The position numbers were made by a program, and so were the translations under genes. A stretch of DNA of 64,000 nt from Hyparrhenia diplandra (taxonomy: Eukaryota > Streptophyta > Magnoliopsida > Poales > Poaceae), in the NCBI GenBank assembly GCA_015847255.1, contig JADLZK010000281.1, positions 1-64,000 of the forward strand, given 5' to 3'. A model generated the notes under the pieces. That model was not told where the DNA came from, ran no database searches, and saw nothing but the letters and a program-made list of their open reading frames with translations. Shown here piece by piece: positions 33,540 to 44,678 of the stretch (the first letter of the stretch is position 1; each line of letters starts with the position of its first letter).

Positions 33540-34090
33540 TTAAAACCGGCAATAAATCGCGGAATTCCCAACGCCCCGCTCCACCTCCACCACCACCAGC
33601 ACCTCACCGCGCGGACGGACGGACGGACTCCCCAATCCAACCCAACCCAACCTCAATCCGCCGGCACCGGCGGCGACGCAGCGGTTCCGGTGCGTTTCCC
33701 TCCGTTCCCACCGTCTCCTCGCTTGGTCCCATCCCATAAATCGCATTGCGGATTTTCGGTTGCTGGATTTGTTTCCCCTCTGATTTTTTCTACCTACGCG
33801 TTCTTCGATCAGGGGCGCTCGCGATCGGATCGGCGTGGGCGAGCTCGGCTTCCCCTTTGATTGGCGCGGATTCGTGCCCGATTGGAGGGCGGCGGCGGAG
33901 GCGACTCGGGGTGTGATCTGCCGCGGCCGGCTTCTTCTTCCTGGTACGGAACGAGTCGAATCGAATCGGATCGATTGTTGCTCGCCGTGCCCGGTCCTCT
34001 CGTCGTCTACTCCGGATTGAATTCGGGGAGACAGATGTCTCTGATGTGCCTGTTCACTCCCTGACATCACAGCTTCTGTTCGCTTGGCAG
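33540..34090 (+). promoter_or_regulatory. 5' UTR exon and leader intron of the BOI-type gene
   Basis: A CT/CA-rich leader ends at a donor GGTTCCG|GTGCGT (intron from 33690) and the acceptor CGCTTGGCAG lies at 34090, 11 bases before the ATG. A leader intron of about 400 bp is common for this kind of gene. The transcription start was not located. Confidence 0.55.
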
Positions 34091-34101
34091 GGAGGAGTGG
34101 A

Positions 34102-36106
34102 ATGGACGGGGAAGCGTTCCGGATGGGTGGCGCCCATTTCTACCCTTCCGGCGCCGCCATGGAGGATCCCAATCAGAGCCAGAACCAGAGCCAGTTCCTG
34201 TTCAGCACCAAGTCCGCTGCGCCGCTGCAGCTGTTCGGAAGCACAGCAGGTAAGACGGATAACCAACCTGCCTGCTTATTACTCGTTGCTTGAGGCGTTG
34301 CTTTTCCTGACTGTGAATCGTTTATTAGCCGATTTGTATGCGGATGGTATCCCCTGAATCGTTTACTAGCAGATTTGCGTGCTAGAATAATGTTTGTGCT
34401 GGATTTTGGACCATCGAAATTTGCAGCGACAATGTTCCACCCCACCTGTTTACCATTCATTCAGTCATGTGAATATGTCAGTAACATCTAATTTGTCTAT
34501 AATAATGCCAGTAAAATTTTTATCTCACAAAGCGTGTTAACAATGAAAACACCCAACCCACGAATAGTCATTACACATTATCCTTGCCCTAGCATGCTAT
34601 TTCATAGACTTACATATTGGGATCCATATTTTCAGATGCCTTCTTGCCACACCACTGAATTTCTATCCTTTTTTTTTTTTTTTTTCTCTGACCAACCTTG
34701 TTTTATAACTTATAATCAATGCAGTCCCCGCGGTTGGCCCTGCTGGTTATTGTAATTACACCGGAAACACCCACCTTCCTGTTATGAACCAAGCAAGGAC
34801 TTCAAACATGGATGCAGGCACTGAGAAGCTGCTCAAGCTTCAGATGTCCTTGAACGACTATCATCAACAGAATGCGGATCGGTTAGCGCGTGTTGGCAAT
34901 CCAAGTGCTGTATCAACTGGTCTGAGGCTGTCCTATGAGGATGATGAGCACAATTCGTCCATCACTTCTGGTAGTGGTAGCATGACCTCTTTGCCTACCA
35001 CGATGACTTCTGTTGATGATCTCATGGCTGAACTGGACAAAGAAAACAAAGAGATCAGCTATTATCTAAGACTTCAGGTAATGCAGCTTCATTCATTGAT
35101 CAAATCCTGAATGTTGTGTTTTATCGGGCAACAACGATGAAATGAGCAAAGTGCTAATTATTTATGCAAATTTTATTTGGTTATTCCATCATGGAAACAG
35201 TGCTAGACCTTTATATTTGAAATGGTTTAGTTACTACAAATATGCTGTGTGAGAGCATGGATAGATATATTGGCTTGCTGGAGTGCATTGATTCTCCTCC
35301 TGCTTTCAGTTTCTATGCAGAGCATTCGGATCAGTTATGCATACCATGTTATAACGGGAATATATGGGATAGCGTTTGGTTTTCAATTTTAGTATCTAGT
35401 GTATTGATCTTGTGTGTTACATGGTTCTAACTGTTGGATTTTAAGTAACACACTCTTCGAACCACTAGAGTGATTTCTTCTGGTAATCGCTTTCTACTTG
35501 ACCACTTCATGGTTCTTATTATTCTCCGCAGGCAGAACAAATTGGCAAGCAGATGAAGGAGGCGAACCAGCGGCGGATGATTTCTTTCTTGGCAAACCTC
35601 GAAAGAGCGGTGGGGAAGAAGCTGCGGGAGAAGGAACTGGAGGCGGAGGCTATGAACAGGAAGAGCAAGGAGTTGAACGAGCAGATCAGGCAAGTGGCCT
35701 TGGAGGTGCAGTCGTGGCAGTCAGCAGCCATGTACAACCAGTCGGTCGCCAATAGCCTGAAAACTAGGCTGATGCAAGTGGTGGCGCAGAGCACCAACCT
35801 CACCAGAGAAGGCACTGGTGACAGTGAGGAGGTGGACAACGCGGCCTCCAGCCAGAACCCCAATGCCGACGGAGCCACCCCGAGGGCTTCTTCCAGTCAG
35901 GCCTCCTGGGTGGCGGCAGCAGGACCGCGACGACGACGGCTACCGTAGGGCTGGGGGCCTGCAGGTGGTGTGGCGGGAAGGAGGCTTCGGTGCTGGTGAT
36001 GCCGTGCCGCCACCTCTGCCTGTGCGTCGACTGCGAAAGGGTATCTGATGTGTGCCCTGTCTGCCGGTTCCCCAAGAGTGGCAGCGTGGAGATCAACATG
36101 TCCTGA
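34102..36106 (+). CDS. BOI/BRG-type RING E3 ubiquitin ligase (frameshift before RING)
   Basis: Three coding exons: 34102-34249, 34725-35077, 35532-36106, with GT..AG introns in phase. The N-terminal part (MDGEAFRMGGAHFYPSGAA) is followed by a region with LMAELDKENKEISYYLRLQ, then a long coiled coil in exon 3 (IGKQMKEANQRRMISFLANL to about TRLMQVVAQSTN). The C-terminus encodes a C3HC4-type RING: CRWC, VLVMPCRHLCLCVDC, VCPVCRFPKSGS, ending EINMS. This order matches plant BOI-related ligases, which curb cell death and bind DELLA proteins in Arabidopsis. The exon 3 frame stops at 35946-35948; the RING lies in another frame from about 35875 (PEGFFQSGLLGGG onward). One base appears missing between about 35855 and 35882. 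As written the protein is 305 residues without RING; with the frame kept it would be about 358. Confidence 0.85.
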
Positions 36107-36850
36107 CAAGGACCTATGTAAGGACGCTCGATCAAAATTGGCGGGCAGAGTATACACAAGGTAACTAGTAAGTAGATGGTAATCGTGCCCGTACAGCGTT
36201 GTACATGTCAGCATGTTTTTTTTTTTTTCTTGGCGAGTTCTGGACCTCAGCCGTCCAGGTGTAAGGTCACTTCCCCCCCGCTTGGGGTTTCATGATCAGA
36301 AGGTAAATGAGATCAGGTTTGCGTCTTGCAATCCATGTGCATTCTACAGCGCATCCTCGTCATATTGCATCGATGCTGTTTTGCCGGCAATATAAACATA
36401 CTGGTGATAACATTTTTTGGTAGGCCTTGCCTTGGTAACATGTCTGAAATGGAAGCGGCTATCATTTTCTTTTGGTAGCAATGGACAACCGATAGCACGC
36501 TTCGTTTGGTGCTCTTTTATTTTTATCTACTTTTTTTTTCCCCGGTTTCCCGAAAAGAAGAGTGAGGTGATGCGTACCAAACAGTCAGCGTTGCAGCAGG
36601 AAAAATGTGCGTGGCAGAGCAGGCCCAGCACCAGCACAGATGCCACAGAAGCAGGTCTCAATGCGTCGAGATGATGCTCTAAGGTTGCTGTCAGGATCAT
36701 CCCCATCAGTACAAGGGGACTCTGCAACTAAAAATGAATACGGAGGAACGAAGACAACACAACTAGAAATAAAGACCGATCTAACACATGAACATCGTAG
36801 GATTTACAGATGAATTACACTGGAATCCGTTCAATTTCACGCAGGAATCA
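36107..36850. other. 3' flank of the BOI-type gene
   Basis: 3' UTR presumably extends to about 36400; T-rich runs at 36216 and 36530. No gene seen in the remainder. Confidence 0.4.
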
Positions 36851-37300
36851 TTTCAGTTTCACAGAACAAACGTAGGATCAGTAAAGAAGTGTTCGACACA
36901 ACGTTTCAGCTGGGCTGCCTATCCTAAATAAAAGAATAAATAGTAGACAAAACAAATAAGAAAGAAAAATGAGTCTTACTCAAGAAGGAAGCATTTTTCT
37001 TGTGCTTATAGAGGATTAAGAAGACTCCCAATTCCTTTTAATTGTTCTCATCTTTGCCTTGGATCTTCTTCGTTTGGTTTCCCTAACTTTGACACTAAGA
37101 AATCTTAGGATCTAGAAAACATTTCGTACAATGAACCTTTTCAAACAATTTCTTTTTGCTAACCAAGCAAAACTCGTGCCCCAAAAAAAAATAATAACAG
37201 ATGCCACAATTACTCTGAACAAACTTGTGCATTTCCGTTTGGTTAAATGAAAAAAAAAAATGTGGTTGCCTGCCTCGTGTACAAGAAAGAAAAAGTGTAG
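36851..37300. repeat. Direct duplication, copy A
   Basis: Shares with copy B (37964-38376) the run of phrases ACAAACGTAGGATCAGTAAA, TCTTACTCAAGAAGGAAGCA, AACATTTCGTACAATGAACC and TGCCTGCCTCGTGTACAAGA in the same order. Function unknown; no coding signal. Confidence 0.9.
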
Positions 37301-37559
37301 TTTGAACAATGAAGTTCAAAGTTTGGCTTTTTACGAGGGGAGCATATTTTATTGAATCTGCCTTTAAGGTAAACCACTAGAATTACAATGATCAAGTAGA
37401 TCATTTGCTAAAACACTGAAGTTTATGCATAGATTATGAAGATCAATATCTATTAATGAAGAATAGAATATTCTGAAGAATATATGACCAAGGAGGTTAA
37501 ATGTTGTACTCTTTTTTTTCCTATGTGATTTTTTACTCGAAGGTTTCTCACACAAGGTT

Positions 37560-37940
37560 TTTAATGAGACAACATGTGCAATACAATTAACGAATGCGAT
37601 GTACTATTTTCTCCAAGAACCGTTTTTTCCCACTGGGTTTTCGGATGGAGTTTTTAATGAGGCATATGCATATCGTGGTAATCGCCCAAGGGGAGTGTTA
37701 AAAAACACACGGACTGGCCCTAGAAGGAAAGGAGAAGGAGGAATCCTAATCGTAGTCCGTTCGTATGTGGGCTCTTACCGAAACTCTTAGGCCTTGGCAG
37801 GACTATATATATGTGGGAGCTCTATGTTGTAATTACCAATATTCAGATGAATAAAGAATAGTCTCCCTATCTTGTGTCTACTTGTCCTACTTCTCATCTA
37901 CTGTGTTGATCATGAGAGACGGAGAGGGAAAGTCCTAACA
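37560..37940 (+). mobile_element. 3' end of a copia-type retrotransposon with its LTR
   Basis: A polypurine tract (AAGGGGAG, 37688-37695) is directly followed by an LTR-like unit 37696-37940 starting TGTTAAAAAACACACGG and ending AAAGTCCTAACA. Inside are a TATA-like TATATATATG (about 37806) and AATAAAGAATA (about 37851). No second LTR or pol coding is seen upstream, so only the 3' end was retained. It sits between the two copies of the direct duplication. Confidence 0.6.
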
Positions 37941-37963
37941 TACGACGACATGTTTCATAACAG

Positions 37964-38376
37964 ACAGGACAAACGTAGGATCAGTAAAGAAGTGTTGGAC
38001 AGAACGTTTCAGCTGGGGTGCCTGTCCTAAATAAAGAATAAAATAGTAGACAAAACAAAATAAGAAGAAAAATGTGTCTTACTCAAGAAGGAAGCATTTT
38101 TCTTGTGCTTATAGAGGATTAAGAAGACTCCCAATTCCTTTTAATGACTTGTTCCTTTTAATTGTTCTCATCTTTGCCTTGGATCTTCTTGGTTTGGTTA
38201 CCCTAACTTGGCACTAAGAAATCTTAGGACCTAGAAAACATTTCGTACAATGAACCTTTTCAAACATTTTCTTTTGCTAACCAAACAAAACATAACAGAT
38301 GCCACAATTCCTCTGAACAAATTTGTGCATTTCCGTTTGGTTGGGGTTGCCTGCCTCGTGTACAAGAAAGAAAAAG
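37964..38376. repeat. Direct duplication, copy B
   Basis: Second copy of the 36851-37300 block, with a 17-base internal repeat (CCTTTTAATGACTTGTT) and loss of several A-runs relative to copy A. It continues into a short coding-like stretch, 38377-38510, ending ADAHLESAETMALRHMVDAL, of unknown origin. Confidence 0.9.
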
Positions 38377-39306
38377 TGGCAATGTGGCCGATGCGTATGG
38401 TTGCCGTATGCCGGTGGTGGCCAGCAGGATCTGAGTCCATTGCAGTTGCAGACGCGCACTTGGAGTCGGCAGAGACAATGGCACTGAGGCACATGGTGGA
38501 TGCGCTATGATGGGGCGTTCCCGCGCGGCCACCTGGTGATCCTTTGGCGAAAGAGCCATCAACATTGCCTAATGTAATGAAACCTCAACATACATGGCCA
38601 CGAGGATACAAAATTAGTACTATACGTACTTGTATTATATATATAATAAGACATTTATGACAGCGCCAAATCTAGCCGGATTCCTCTGCCACGCAGCACA
38701 TGCCTGCCTTGACGTCTTAGAATGTTGAGAATGTTTGTTTGTAGCGCATACATATGCATAGCATGCTCTCAACACCACACGACTAAGTTGACGTCGTTTT
38801 TCCTGCTTGGGTACGTGTTAGCCTTATCTAACCACTACACTTATATCAGCATTGCCTTGCAAGAAATAATTATGTATGTATGTACGTACCGGCAAATACA
38901 TCCAAATACATCCTGGCAGGCACCACAAAATGATGCCAAGGGAAAAAGAAAGGAAAAAGAGAGTGCCCCCTGAAGAATGCAGGGCTTCCTTTGGTTTGGT
39001 TTTCTTTTTTCAGAGGATGAGTAAAGCATAAACCACACCTCCCTCTGTCGCACGCTCATTTTTTATTCATTCACTTGCACTTCAAGTCCTCTTCTTCGTC
39101 GTCGTCGTCCTCCTCCTATTTCTTCCTCCTTCCTACTCCATCCATCCATCTCCACCACCGACCTCATCATCTCCATCCCTCTGCTCGCTCGAGCGAGTTG
39201 GTACAAGTCACTGCACGCTTGCAAGCCAAGGCACACGCTGCTAGACGTGTGTGCCCGCCGGCGAACCATCCACGTACCTCCCACTGTCCGTACGTCACGT
39301 CGTGCA
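38377..39306. other. Spacer and upstream region of the polygalacturonase gene
   Basis: Nothing recognised up to 39060. 39060-39180 is a CT-rich TCGTCGTCGTCCTCCTCC tract probably within the leader of the downstream gene. No clear TATA box was chosen. Confidence 0.4.
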
Positions 39307-42300
39307 ATGGGTGCGGCGGCGTGGAGGAGCGCGCTGCTCTGCTTGGTGTTGGTGGCCGCGGCGAGGACGGCGGTGGCCGTGGGCGACGGCGCCGGTGGCA
39401 ATGGTGGTGAGGCGACTACGGAGGATCAGCAGGTCCTGAGGCTGTGGTCGTCGTCGTCGTCGGCGGCTATGGACGTACAAAGCCGACGACGACCCAGGTC
39501 GATTCGAGTGGGAATGGGAGAAGGACGACGATGAAGACGAAGAGGAGGAGGAGGAGGACCACGTCATGGCGGTGCAAGGCAAGAAGGGGGTGTGCAGGAA
39601 CGTGGTGAACGTCGACAGCTTCGGCGCGGCGGGCGACGGCGACGCCGACGACACCCAGGTTCGATCATCTTTACCTGCATCACAGCGCGTGTGCGCGGAG
39701 AGAGAGACACCGTTGCATTTCGGCATTTCGCATCACGCGCTGCATATTGACACTCCACAGTAATACGATCGAACACGCTTGTTCAGAAGCGTTTCCACCA
39801 GGTTTTACTTTCACCTCCATCCTTTTTTGGCCCACTCAAACAAAAACAAAAAAAAACCAATAGTAAATACCAGCATCCGACGACTTATAATTTGGAACAG
39901 AGACAAAAATTATACAAGAACACAGGCTTTAAAAAAACAGCGGATAGGCCGGACCCATGAGATCCAGATAGAGATACACTCCTTGGCTGTAACTGTCCGG
40001 GCTCCCAGATACGAAATGATGGGTGTGGATCCATTGGCATTGCCTAGCGACGATCTATGTTTGCTTGCAAGTCTGAATTTCGTTCTTGGGAGGATGATCA
40101 TGAGGCCTGGCATCGATCGATCGCAGGACACGCAGACAAATTAAAGTGCTGCATTTCATTCCTTGAGGTGTAGTGTATTGCAATCATGTGGCCGGCTTGG
40201 ACAGGTGCATATAGGAGTATGTCTGCTGTACTGTGCTAGCAAGTGTGTTGCATTCATGTCATCTCACTCACCTGTAACTGAAAGCTGAGTTGATCGTCCA
40301 AGGTTGAACCAATACGCAACTCGATCTCTTTTGTACTAATTAATATAAGTAACAAGCCCACATCTGATGGATATAAATCTGATTAAAAAAAGGGTTCCAG
40401 TTGATCTATCTGAATGATGATATGTTACAACTTACAAATCTCCTCTTGTATATTGAGTCAAGTAATTAACAAGGTTTGACGACGCTAGCTACCTAGATCA
40501 GTTGCTTTCAGGGAGAGCAACATGTCAGCAGTGACAGTGGCATGAAAACAGTAGCTAGGAATGAACTTTTCTGTCTAAATGATATTACAAACAAACCTCT
40601 AGTTGTACATACACACACTGACCAGTGGCATGCATAAATGTATCACCAGTTTCACAAGTCGGTTCGTGGAAATTAAATTAAACGACATATATAGGATTAT
40701 ATAATTATACATGTTCTTTCTGTTCCAAACTGTAAGTATATGCTCTTCTAAATACATAGCTTTTACTACGTATGTACGTGTAATGTACGTAGTACACAAA
40801 ATGTTGGTGGCCGTGACAGCGGCATGAGGAATATAGGAGGATCCAGACGTTGCGATTCCAGGACGCCACACTTTTTGTGTGTGATGATGACGATGAAGAT
40901 GGGGTTGGTTGGTTGTTGGGGTATGGTAGCCAAGAACAAGAACGCAAGGAGATCTGATGGCGACGCCCTGCAGCAGCAGGGAGTGCAGATGCTCTCCCTC
41001 CCCCTCCTTCGACGGTTGCTTAGCTTCGTCATCCAGCCAGGACTCACTCACCCATCCATGCCAGCGTGCAGATCTCGCCGAGAGATTCCGTACATTCGTG
41101 CGTGCGTGCGTCAAGAAACGGGATGTGAATGTGATCCGCCGCACGCGTTAAACGCGCATTTTGGTCTTTGTTTTTCAATTTTTCTGAACAATCTTTTCGC
41201 CCATCAATGGGTTGACTGAATGTGGTTGGTTCATGCCGGCGCCGATGACGCCGGCAATGGCGGGCGGCGGTGTTGTCATCAGGCGTTCGCGAGCGCGTGG
41301 AACAAGGCGTGCTCACTGGACAACGCGGTGTTCCTGGTGCCCGCCGGCCGCCGCTACAAGGTCGGCGCCATCCAGTTCGTGGGTCCCTGCAAAGACAACA
41401 GGATCATCATCCAGGTGATTGCTGTCGTTGCTTCAGTTCAATCCAAGGATCGTGGCATATATAGCATGCATTGTGATGTGGTGATGGTGCAGATCCAGGG
41501 CACGATCGTGGCGCCGGAGGAGCCGTCGGAGTGGGACCCACGGAGCCCTCGTCTATGGCTGCTCTTCTCGGGCCTCGCCGGCGCGCGCATCCAGGGCGGC
41601 GGCGTCATCGACGGCTCCGGCTCCAAGTGGTGGGCCAACTCCTGCAAGATCAACAAGTCCAATGTACGTTACTTTACACCTCGTCGGCGCATTATTCCTT
41701 TCCACTGCTGCTCCATTCTTCGTTCCATTGATTGACAACACTTGCTGCTCTTGCCGGCCGACGATCTCCTCTCGTGCTGCAGCCGTGCAGGGGTGCTCCG
41801 ACGGCGGTGACGATCGACTCATGCCGCGGCGTGCGGTTGAAGGGTCTCCGCGTGCAGAACGCGCAGCAGATGCACGTGACGGTATCCCGATCCCACGGCG
41901 TGCGCGTGTCGGGTCTCCACATCGAGGCGCCCGACGACAGCCCCAACACGGACGGCATCCACGTCGCCGAGTCCACGGCCGTGACCATCCAGAGCTGCCG
42001 CATCGGCACCGGCGACGACTGCGTCTCCATCGTCAACGGCAGCTTCGGCGTCAAGATGCGCAACATCGACTGCGGTCCGGGACACGGATCAGCATCGGGA
42101 GTCTCGGCAAGGGCGGCGCGTTCGCGGCGGTGGCCAACGTCGCGCTGGACGGCGCAAGGATCGGCCGTGGCGCGCAGAACGGGGTCAGGATCAAGACGTG
42201 GCAGGGCGGCGCCGGGTACGTCCGCGCCGTCCGGTTCGCCGACGTCGTTATGGATGGCGTCGATCACCCCATCGTCATCGACCAGTTCTACTGTGACGTG

Positions 42301-42663
42301 CCGCCTGGTGCTGACAGGCGCAGCCAGTGCGCCAACCAGACCTCCGCCGTCGCCGTCTCCGACGTGTCGTACCGCAACATCAGTGGCACGTCGCGACGCG
42401 CTGAGGCCATTCGGTTCGCGTGCAGTGATGCTGTGCCGTGCACTGGTATCGTGCTTAGAGACATCGACCTCAGACGTGATGATGATGATGGTGAGGTGCA
42501 GACTGTGTGCAACTGCGCCGTTGGGTTTGACTATGGACGCGTCCAGCCCGCCGCCGACTGCCTCCGTAGCAGCACCTGCGGTGGCGCGCCTGATAAGCAC
42601 CACCGCGGCGAGGAGGAGGAGGAGCAGGGGAAGGACGAGGCTGTTCTGCACACCGAGCTCTGA
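39307..42663 (+). CDS. Polygalacturonase, GH28 (two frameshifts)
   Basis: Four exons: 39307-39658, 41283-41414, 41493-41663, 41783-42663. The protein begins with a signal peptide (MGAAAWRSALLCLVLVAAA), then an acidic insert (WEKDDDEDEEEEEEDHV) and the family start VVNVDSFGAAGDGDADDTQ. Catalytic motifs are legible: NTDGIH, GTGDDC, CGPGHG and RIKTWQGGAG; the last, with WQGG, fits the At1g48100-like clade. The enzyme would cleave homogalacturonan in the cell wall. Exon 1 changes frame between about 39430 and 39475, beside a TCG repeat (one extra base), and exon 4 changes frame right after GHG (CACGGATCAGC at about 42083, one base missing). All splice phases fit a 511-residue product if both are discounted. 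The C-terminus has an unusual acidic tail (EEEEEQGKDEAVLHTEL). Intron 1 is 1,624 bp. Confidence 0.85.
39451..39466. repeat. TCG microsatellite in polygalacturonase exon 1
   Basis: Run of TCG triplets coding for serine, immediately before the region where the reading frame shifts. Confidence 0.85.
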
Positions 42664-44116
42664 TGAGCAAGCAGCTGCCAGTTGACTGCAACCAATGGTC
42701 GTCGCGTTCACTGCTGGTAGTAGATGCTAATGTTGCCGAGATCAACTTGTAACTTAGCAAGCCCCGTTTTTTAACAGTAAAATCTGTTTATTAACCTGCA
42801 GTAACTTACCCGTAATCTCTTCTTTGTCTCACCGATTGTCGGCCATAGAGGATTGTGTCATCCACCCGTAATCTCTTTCTTAATCTTTAGGCTTACTTTG
42901 GCAGCACGGGTTAATCAACCCCGGGAGAACAGCCACACACAATTTTTTTTTTGGACATTTGATTCCCCTGCCAACCCGGGGGGCGGCGGTGGTGGTGGTT
43001 TCGGTGGCTGTTTGGCATCCCATTGTGAGGATTCACGAGAACAAGAGCAAAGAGTTGAGCTGATGCTATTTTGTTTATCTGGTGCTGCTTATCACCATTG
43101 GAAAATTGAAAACAATATCTAAAAAAGTCATAAAAATCAAGAAAACACAAAAGTAATATAAGAAATTGACCACGCATCAATGTTAGAACCACAGGACCAT
43201 TTAAATCTCCGGAATAAGCCTCTATACACATTGATATGCAACAATTGTGTTGCTTGGGACCTATTACCAAGCAACAAGCACATGTTATCAATCACATACA
43301 TCAAGAGACAAAAGGTGCTGGCCCTTCATCTCCTCATGTTATTACAAATTGTGTTCTGAATAACACACATATCGCACAGCCTTGTAATTAGTACTCCTTC
43401 CTCAAGAGATCACCTTCCCAGATCATGAATTGCTTCAACTAAGCACACTACAAGTAACACAAAGAAATGTGTGAGCTCCAAGTTAACCTTCTTACTCCCC
43501 CAATCTGACCTTCATCAATCAGAGTTGAGCTAGCATTATCAGTTTTCAACTATATATTCCACAGATTCCAATATTAATCGGTGATGGAAGCTCAGTGTTG
43601 TTGGGGAACGACACAGTAAGCAAGAATCATCATAAAACAAGGAAGAAAAAGATCTTTGAAAAGAAAAACTACAGACTTTATTATACTACTTGTCTGTACA
43701 GCTTCAGGAAACCCATGGCTACACTCAACTTGGCATGCATGATGTCAATTTTCATTCAGATGGCGTAGTACTGCAGACACTAGACAGTTTGTATCTATAT
43801 AATATATGCCTGTCACACTAAACAGCAGGCCCTTTTCATAACTGCTCTGCACAAGATATAAAAAAATATTGCCTCCTCTCTAAAAAGAGGAAATTATTGG
43901 TTGGACAGCCCATCAACATTATTCAGGAGAACAAGGACTGATCATTCAAAGTTCAATTACAAAATGATGGCAGCTTTGCTGGCTGCATATTAAAAGTAAT
44001 AAACTGAAATATGTTAACTGTGCCAAGTACTGGACTTGAAGTATGCTAACTAGCTACTGCTCTCACAATTACGGTCCAGCTCACATGAACAATCTATTAA
44101 GAATGATGAAATATAG
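42664..44116. other. Spacer, 3' flank of polygalacturonase and host sequence of the LTR insertion
   Basis: 42664-42800 is probable 3' UTR. 42890-43130 is a GC/T-rich piece with no recognised protein. 43400-44116 is AT-rich, continues on the other side of the LTR element at 47550, and could be intron or 3' UTR of a minus-strand gene whose exon-like piece is at 49877-49923. Confidence 0.35.
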
Positions 44117-44678
44117 TGTCGATTTCGGCCAGATTGGGCCGGAATTGACACTGATTGCTTGATCGTCGGTGGTGAGGAAGGGGGGTGGTGGTGACAACGG
44201 CGAGGGGCTGCGGCGCTGTCGCGCCCGGTGGCGGCGCCGGTCGGGCGGCGGGTGGAGGCGCGCTAGGGCGGCGGGCGCCGGTGTGACGGACGACGGCGGC
44301 GGCGTGGTCGGGCGGCGCGCGCGGCGCGTGAGAGAGAGAGAGCTGGAGAGATTAGCTGCTTAAGGAGCTACCCTTTTAATTTTCTCGCTTGAGATCCAAA
44401 CGATTACATGCCCCTTGTATTTATAGTCCGAGGGAGACTTGCTTGCTAAGAAATATCTAGGAGGTTTCCTTATAGATTGGAATATCTCTCTTACAAGCAA
44501 CCTATTTATTCCTATATTTATTCCCTAAATATTTATTACTTAATAACGAAGCTGATGACGCGATGGAGACGGAAAGCGGCGGCGGCCGGCCAGGCTGGCC
44601 GTGTGCACGCGCATCCCCTAGGAGGGCCTTGTGTGCCATGCATGGCCCATGGGCCCCACCTCGAATTGGGTCCCGACA
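44117..44678 (-). repeat. 3' LTR of the non-autonomous element
   Basis: Starts TGTCGATTTCGG and ends CCCGACA on the plus strand. Shares with the other LTR the long stretch from GAGATCCAAACGATTACATG to GGCCCCACCTCGAATTGGGTC, including a TATTTATAGTCC motif. Confidence 0.9.

Noticed and set aside
40599..41144. Gene inside polygalacturonase intron 1 on the minus strand
   Set aside because: Frame has no recognised domain and no ATG in good context; intron 1 is otherwise unremarkable.
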